A DNA stretch of 43,188 bases. Origin: Desulfocapsa sp. Lineage in GTDB: Bacteria > Desulfobacterota > Desulfobulbia > Desulfobulbales > Desulfocapsaceae. The position numbers and the translations under genes are program-made. Within the stretch, counting starts at the first letter, position 1; every line of letters begins with the position of its first letter. This document shows, one piece after another, positions 38,774 to 43,188 of this stretch. The notes below the pieces were generated by a model. It made no database searches. It was not told the DNA's origin and saw only the letters and a list, made by a program, of their open reading frames with translations. The stretch is from NCBI GenBank assembly GCA_022712975.1, contig JAFLJO010000119.1, positions 1-43,188 of the forward strand, given 5' to 3'.

Positions 38774-41700
38774 ATGCAAAAATTAAAAGTGGTAATGTAC
38801 TGTGGTGGTCTCCCTTTTGATGGGGAGACCATTCTACGTGAAGGCCTTGGTGGCAGTGAGACTGCTGCTTACTATATGGCTAAAGAATTAGCATCAAATG
38901 GACATGCTGTAACATTGTTCACTGAAGACAAAGTAGGTGGCATGTTCAATGGTGTATCATATTCATATGTTGGTGAAAAGAATCAAGAAATGCCTCTTGG
39001 TCAAAGATTTCATCAATATGCAGCAAACACTCCTCATGATGTTTTGATATTACAAAGAATACCTGAAGCATTCAATTACATATATGCAGCAAAGATAAAA
39101 CTTCTTTGGCTTCATGACTTAGCAACAGGTGATCGTGCTGGTGCACTTAATGGTGCTTTGAAGAACATTGATGGGATACTCGCAGTAAGTCAATTTCATA
39201 AAAATCAGATACATGAAGTGTCTGGAATTGATAAAGGCTTCATACATGTTATTCCAAACGGTGTTGACCTTGATTTGTTTAAAGGCAATAGTGAACCTGA
39301 TATTGAAGGCTCTGGTGATAAGATTAATATCATATACTCATCACGTCCTGAACGTGGTCTTGAGCACTTAGTCAAGCCAGGTGGCGTAATGGAAAAGCTC
39401 GGTGATGGATATCATCTGCATGTATGTCATTATGATAACACAACTCAACAGATGGCTCCTTATTATGAGCATCTACACGAGAGATGTGAGGCATTGCCAA
39501 ATGTATTTCATCTTGCATCTATGACAAAGGCTAATCTTGCTGAGTACATGATGGCTTGTGATATCTGTATCATACCAACGCCTGGCCCATTGAGTAAGGA
39601 TTTTGATGAAACATTCTGTATTACTGCAGTTGAAGGAATGGCTGCTAATCTTACAATTGTTTCAACAACGCGTGGTGCTGTTCCAGAAGTAACGAAGGGT
39701 GCAACGAGGCAGTTGGTGAAAGTAGGGGGCCAAGATGCGCCAACTGTGGATTCATTGTGTAGTGCAATAAAGAAAGCTTCAAAGATGGATTCATCTGAAA
39801 ACTATTTAATTGCTGCTAAGTATTCATGGGTTGAATCTCGCACTGCTCTTGAAATTGCAATTAGCAACATACATCAATCCTCAATCTCACGTCAATCTAT
39901 CATCAAGCACATGTATCTAAATAGTGACATCTGTGCTATTATGAAGTTATTCCCTTTTGATAGACTTAATCCTGAGTTAGGTAGCTATAATTCAATTGAG
40001 CAGTTCTATCTTGGGGAAGTCAACAAGCTGTATGATTTTTCAGTCTCTGATAATTTTGAAGAGCACTACAAGGCATATTATGAGTATGAAAAAAATCGTG
40101 GTGTTGACTACGGCCCTGAAAAGCTCGATGGGAATACTCGATATGAGTTTGTAAAGAAATTTATCTGTGAGAATACGAAGCCTGGTGATGCAATCCTTGA
40201 TTATGGATGTGCTCATGGACACTACACTATTAATCTTGCGAAAGCATTTCCTGACAGAGAATTCACTGGCATTGATATTTCTGAATCAAATATTGCAATA
40301 GCAACTGAATGGGCTGTTGATGATAAGGTAGTTAATGTAGTATTTATACATTCATCAGTTGATGATGCTGGCAATATCCCGCCTCTTGATATCGCTGCAC
40401 AGGATCAGTTTAAAGTGGCTATTGTTGCTGAGATTCTTGAGCATGTAAACCATCCAAGGTTCATAACCAATTCAATTGAGAAGTATCTTCAATCTGGCGG
40501 CAGTATGATTCTGACCACCCCTATTGGCCCTTGGGAGGCACAAGGGTATATAGAGCACTACCCGTGGCGTGCACATATCCACCACTTTGAAAAGAAAGAT
40601 TTATTTGATTTGTGGGGAGCTTGTGATGATTTCAAAGTAGTTGTTGCACCTTCAGGGATGAGCCAATATGGGCATCCGCTTGGAAGTTATATTACAACAT
40701 ACACAAAAGTGGCAGATAGAAACCCCCTAACATGGGTCCAGCCGCATTCAATTAGCTGTATGCGAAAGCTTGATGAAACAATCCCAATGGTTCAGACTGT
40801 AAGTGCATGCCTAATTGTAAAAGACTCAGAAGATACGATATTGCAATGTCTTAATAGTATTGCTGATGTTGCAGATGAAATCATAATTGGGTATGACAAT
40901 ACAACTACAGATAAGACTTCAGAGATGATCAAGATATTCTCTGAAGACAATCACAAGTGTCTTGTTCGTGTGTTTCCAATTGAATCTGCAATCAAAACTG
41001 GTTTTGATGAAGCTAGAAATGCAACCATCGATGCTGCAAATGGAGATTGGATATTGTGGATTGATGCTGATGAAACATTAATTGATGGCAAGAATCTCTT
41101 GAAGAATTTGAATCATAATTATTATGACTCATTTGGAATTGGCCAGCATCACTTCTCAGTTCAGCCTGCTGGTCTTTTAAAGACTGATTATCCGAATCGT
41201 GTATTCAGAAATAACATTGGAGTTAAGTTCTATGGCGTTGTTCATGAACATCCATGCTTTAGTGAAGATGAGTTCATATCCAAGTCAACAATCCTTCATG
41301 ATGTGCACATTGCTCATTCAGGGTATACTACTGAAGATGTTCGCAAGAGTCGATTCTATAGGAACTTGCCGTTGATAGCAAGAGACAGGAAGAAGTACCC
41401 GAACAGAACCCTTGGCAAGTTCCTCTGGTTGCGTGATTTGAATTTAATGGCTAAGTGTGAGTATGAACAAAACAAAGGAATTGTAAGTGACTCCATGATC
41501 GAGAAAGCTGCTACAGGTGTCGAGATATGGGAGACTTTTTTACATGAAGGGAAGCATTTGCGATTCATAGTTGAAGGGCTTGAGTTCTATAGCCCATTAG
41601 CAAGGATGCTTGGTGGTGATGGATTCGAGTGCTCATTCAAGCTTAATGCAAATATCAATCCTCATGATACATCCAATGATCAAGGAGTTGATATAAAATC

Positions 41701-41788
41701 ATTCTTTACAAGCAAGAAAATAGTTGATGAGCTATTCTGTTTACTAACAAAAGAAAAGGTAAAAGACTATGGACGCAAATATTTCTAA
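38774..41788 (+). CDS. Three-domain glycosyltransferase (GT4) - methyltransferase - glycosyltransferase (GT2) fusion
   Basis: The 1004-residue protein has three enzymes in one chain. Residues 1-380: a GT-B enzyme, with GGLGGSETAAYYMAKELA, KLLWLHDLATG, ILAVSQFHK, VIPNGVDLDLFKG, IIYSSRPERGLEHLV and DETFCITAVEGMAAN (the EX7E-like C-terminal motif of GT4). About 455-650: a SAM methyltransferase with AILDYGCAHGHYTINLAKAF, FTGIDIS and VAIVAEILEHVNHP. About 675-960: a GT-A (GT2) enzyme with VSACLIVKDSEDTILQCLNSI, DEIIIGYDNTTTD and WILWIDADETL (DxD). No signal peptide or membrane segment. It lies between capsid and fibre genes and overlaps the next structural gene by 20 bases, so it is part of the late operon; virion or surface-glycan glycosylation is the most likely role. 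Confidence 0.85.
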   Translation: MQKLKVVMYCGGLPFDGETILREGLGGSETAAYYMAKELASNGHAVTLFTEDKVGGMFNGVSYSYVGEKNQEMPLGQRFHQYAANTPHDVLILQRIPEAFNYIYAAKIKLLWLHDLATGDRAGALNGALKNIDGILAVSQFHKNQIHEVSGIDKGFIHVIPNGVDLDLFKGNSEPDIEGSGDKINIIYSSRPERGLEHLVKPGGVMEKLGDGYHLHVCHYDNTTQQMAPYYEHLHERCEALPNVFHLASMTKANLAEYMMACDICIIPTPGPLSKDFDETFCITAVEGMAANLTIVSTTRGAVPEVTKGATRQLVKVGGQDAPTVDSLCSAIKKASKMDSSENYLIAAKYSWVESRTALEIAISNIHQSSISRQSIIKHMYLNSDICAIMKLFPFDRLNPELGSYNSIEQFYLGEVNKLYDFSVSDNFEEHYKAYYEYEKNRGVDYGPEKLDGNTRYEFVKKFICENTKPGDAILDYGCAHGHYTINLAKAFPDREFTGIDISESNIAIATEWAVDDKVVNVVFIHSSVDDAGNIPPLDIAAQDQFKVAIVAEILEHVNHPRFITNSIEKYLQSGGSMILTTPIGPWEAQGYIEHYPWRAHIHHFEKKDLFDLWGACDDFKVVVAPSGMSQYGHPLGSYITTYTKVADRNPLTWVQPHSISCMRKLDETIPMVQTVSACLIVKDSEDTILQCLNSIADVADEIIIGYDNTTTDKTSEMIKIFSEDNHKCLVRVFPIESAIKTGFDEARNATIDAANGDWILWIDADETLIDGKNLLKNLNHNYYDSFGIGQHHFSVQPAGLLKTDYPNRVFRNNIGVKFYGVVHEHPCFSEDEFISKSTILHDVHIAHSGYTTEDVRKSRFYRNLPLIARDRKKYPNRTLGKFLWLRDLNLMAKCEYEQNKGIVSDSMIEKAATGVEIWETFLHEGKHLRFIVEGLEFYSPLARMLGGDGFECSFKLNANINPHDTSNDQGVDIKSFFTSKKIVDELFCLLTKEKVKDYGRKYF
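38806..38831 (+). promoter_or_regulatory. Hairpin in the first codons of the glycosyltransferase fusion
   Basis: TGGTCTCCC (38806-38814) and GGGAGACCA (38823-38831) form a perfect 9-bp stem with an 8-base loop, starting about 30 bases after the ATG. No U run follows. A stem here could slow translation or be an RNase processing point that separates the very abundant capsid message from the enzyme message. Confidence 0.4.
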
Positions 41789-42284
41789 AGAGCAGAGAAT
41801 TGCAGGTGAATTCCTAGGCAGTCTTGATCATGTCCCCATTAAGGGGGCATGGGTTTTTGAGATTACAAGGGCAGATGGAACTGTTGAAGTAAGTACTGCA
41901 GACAATGTTGTCACTGCTGCTGGTATGAATGCAATAGCACAACTTGCTATAAATGAAATAACATCACATTTTCTTTATATTGGGATTGGCACAGTTACTG
42001 TTCCTGCTAGCTTGGGGTCAACTGTTACTCAATTTGGTGAATCTAGCAGAAAGCTAGCAGTGTCAATGGTCACTTCACAATCACTTATCATTGGGGTTGC
42101 AACATGGGCAGGTGCTGCTGATGGAATAACTAGCGTTGTATTTGGAACAGGCGTACTGTTGAATGCTCCAAATTCAGGCACAGGTATTGCTGCAAATATG
42201 GTGAATAGCTTATCTGCTACTCTCGCTGATTCTGATCACTTGAGAGCATTTGTTCACCTGCGTGTTGGGTCACATAACTTATAA
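41769..42284 (+). CDS. Virion structural protein of unknown type
   Basis: The 171-residue beta-rich protein begins within the last 20 bases of the fusion gene. It has KGAWVFEITRADGTVEVSTADNVVTAAGMNAIAQLAINEI, FLYIGIGTVTVPAS and many Ser/Gly/Thr/Ala. The NVVTAAGMNAIAQL segment, followed by a Gly-rich beta part, is typical of small fibre-base or head-appendage proteins in marine phages. It precedes the tail fibre gene by 9 bases, so the two may form one appendage. Confidence 0.55.
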   Translation: MDANISKEQRIAGEFLGSLDHVPIKGAWVFEITRADGTVEVSTADNVVTAAGMNAIAQLAINEITSHFLYIGIGTVTVPASLGSTVTQFGESSRKLAVSMVTSQSLIIGVATWAGAADGITSVVFGTGVLLNAPNSGTGIAANMVNSLSATLADSDHLRAFVHLRVGSHNL

Positions 42285-42293
42285 TAGAATATA

Positions 42294-43188
42294 ATGTCAC
42301 GCGCAAATCTTTCAAGCAGGCTAACAGAGCCTTTGGAAATTCACTCAAGGAATGTGGGTGGTGTTGCACCGTGGGTTCATGCTGAACGGGTGGTCGATGC
42401 TGGATTTGGATTACTCGATTCCTCGCAAACATTTGATATTTCAATCAGCGACCTTGACAGTGATGTTGTTCTTGGTTTATCAGGTTATGATGAGCCTGTT
42501 TGTACTGGACACACGATATCAAGCTCTAACAGGTTGATAACTGTTGAGCTAGAGAACATTAGTCATCTTCCAGTCTATGGAAATTTTCAAAAAAGAGTAA
42601 TTTTGACTACCAAGCAATTAAAGGATATGGGTGGCATTGTGAGCTTTCCCATTACAACTAGAAACTTTACAGTTCACAAGCAACCTTATTTGGTTGATGG
42701 CCCTGACCCTACTACTGGGTATGAGCACAATGAGAACCAAATGGATGCTGGTGGATTCAGCTCTCGACCTGTTGAGGTTTGTGGCGGGTTTGCGATGTAT
42801 GATGGCAAGACTAATGAGAAATTTGGAACCTTAACAAGACCGCATATATTTCTTGATGGTGTTGAAGGACTAAAAGACCACCCTGACTTCCCAGGATATC
42901 CAATCCCTGTTATTGAGCTGGAGGTAGTTCTTGGTGATTTCAGATATGTAGTTGACCCAGTATGGCTAGCATCAATAGGTGATGGCTGGATAGTTATTGA
43001 TCCAAATCTTGGATTTGATGACCCTGTTGGAAGTACAAATGGCTTTAATACTGCACGGGTAAACTACGGACAATTCACCGAGGGAGGAAGTGCCGGGAGT
43101 TACGATACATTTTTCGTATATAATGGCTCAGACACAACCCCAACTGAAATTGGGACAGCCGTATATACTGATAGTGCAGGCGCCCCTA
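42294..43188 (+). CDS. Tail fibre protein, N-terminal part (continues at position 1)
   Basis: ATG 42294 opens a frame that runs to the edge (MSRANLSSRLTEPLEIHS...). There is no clear ribosome site, but the start is 9 bases after the previous stop. The encoded 298 residues include a conserved beta-rich N-terminal half with VDAGFGLLDSSQTFD, DLDSDVVLGLSGYDEPV, RVILTTKQLKDMGG, and later RPHIFLDGVEGLKDHP and EGGSAGSYDTFFVYNGSDTTP. The last complete codons, DSAGAP, run in phase into the left end. The first base of the join codon (A at 43188) and CT at 1-2 make ACT (Thr). Joined, the protein is 567 residues. Confidence 0.75.
   Translation, partial: MSRANLSSRLTEPLEIHSRNVGGVAPWVHAERVVDAGFGLLDSSQTFDISISDLDSDVVLGLSGYDEPVCTGHTISSSNRLITVELENISHLPVYGNFQKRVILTTKQLKDMGGIVSFPITTRNFTVHKQPYLVDGPDPTTGYEHNENQMDAGGFSSRPVEVCGGFAMYDGKTNEKFGTLTRPHIFLDGVEGLKDHPDFPGYPIPVIELEVVLGDFRYVVDPVWLASIGDGWIVIDPNLGFDDPVGSTNGFNTARVNYGQFTEGGSAGSYDTFFVYNGSDTTPTEIGTAVYTDSAGAP

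Noticed and set aside
1..43188. Integrase, transposase, lysogeny repressor, tRNA genes
   Set aside because: I read all frames and the gene-free gaps and found none of these. The Mu-like head proteins are not accompanied by Mu transposase genes, so the phage is not a Mu-type transposable phage.

Overview
The window looks like the complete genome of a tailed double-stranded DNA phage, opened inside a tail-fibre gene. The reading frame that runs off the right end (from 42294) continues in phase, with no stop, at the left end (to 809), and a recognisable beta-sandwich domain spans the join. The base composition is visibly AT-rich. Capsid genes are of Mu type (portal fused to a MuF-like domain, protease with nested scaffold, decoration protein, gp36-like and gpG-like neck proteins), but the tail module is that of a siphovirus: tail tube, frameshifted tail chaperone, tape measure, minor tail proteins, with no sheath or Mu-type baseplate genes. 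No integrase, transposase or recognisable CI/Cro-type repressor was found, so a strictly virulent life style is likely. A phage csrA points to a host that has the CsrA/RsmA system, for example a gammaproteobacterium; this is an inference.

Layout. Two divergent transcription units start near 26.4 kb. The leftward unit (25.9 kb down to 10.4 kb) carries about ten small uncharacterised genes, then a recombination/replication block (Sak4-like ATPase, DUF669 SSB-like protein, Cas4/RecB-like nuclease, SF2 helicase), nucleotide and end-repair genes (FAD oxidoreductase, ThyX, a PNKP-type HAD phosphatase, a methyltransferase, a DUF1599-like protein), the replicative polymerase (DnaQ-like exonuclease and DnaE-type alpha subunit), CsrA and an ATP-dependent DNA ligase. 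It ends at an intrinsic terminator (10387-10412). The rightward unit begins with a primase-helicase (DUF3987 type), a run of very small membrane and cysteine-rich proteins, a non-coding iteron array that is the best origin candidate (29493-29750), a Holliday-junction-resolvase-like nuclease, and then packaging, head, a giant glycosyltransferase-methyltransferase-glycosyltransferase fusion, tail fibre, and (after the circular join) neck, tail and lysis genes (holin, amidase, spanin-like) ending at 10389.

Most notable signals. (1) Two copies of a 41-bp operator with identical geometry (11-bp arms, 30 bp apart), whose arms contain the -35 boxes of three sigma70-like promoters. (2) An array of about eleven 9-11 bp iterons, tandem copies being exactly 11 bp apart. 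(3) A phage csrA inside the replication operon. (4) A 1004-residue GT4-MTase-GT2 fusion inside the capsid/tail operon. (5) A canonical A AAA AAG -1 frameshift site in the tail chaperone. (6) An in-frame nested scaffold start with its own Shine-Dalgarno. (7) A zinc-ribbon gene broken by one missing C. (8) An 11-G tract at the start of an ASCH-domain gene. Identities come from reading motifs by eye; no database search was made.
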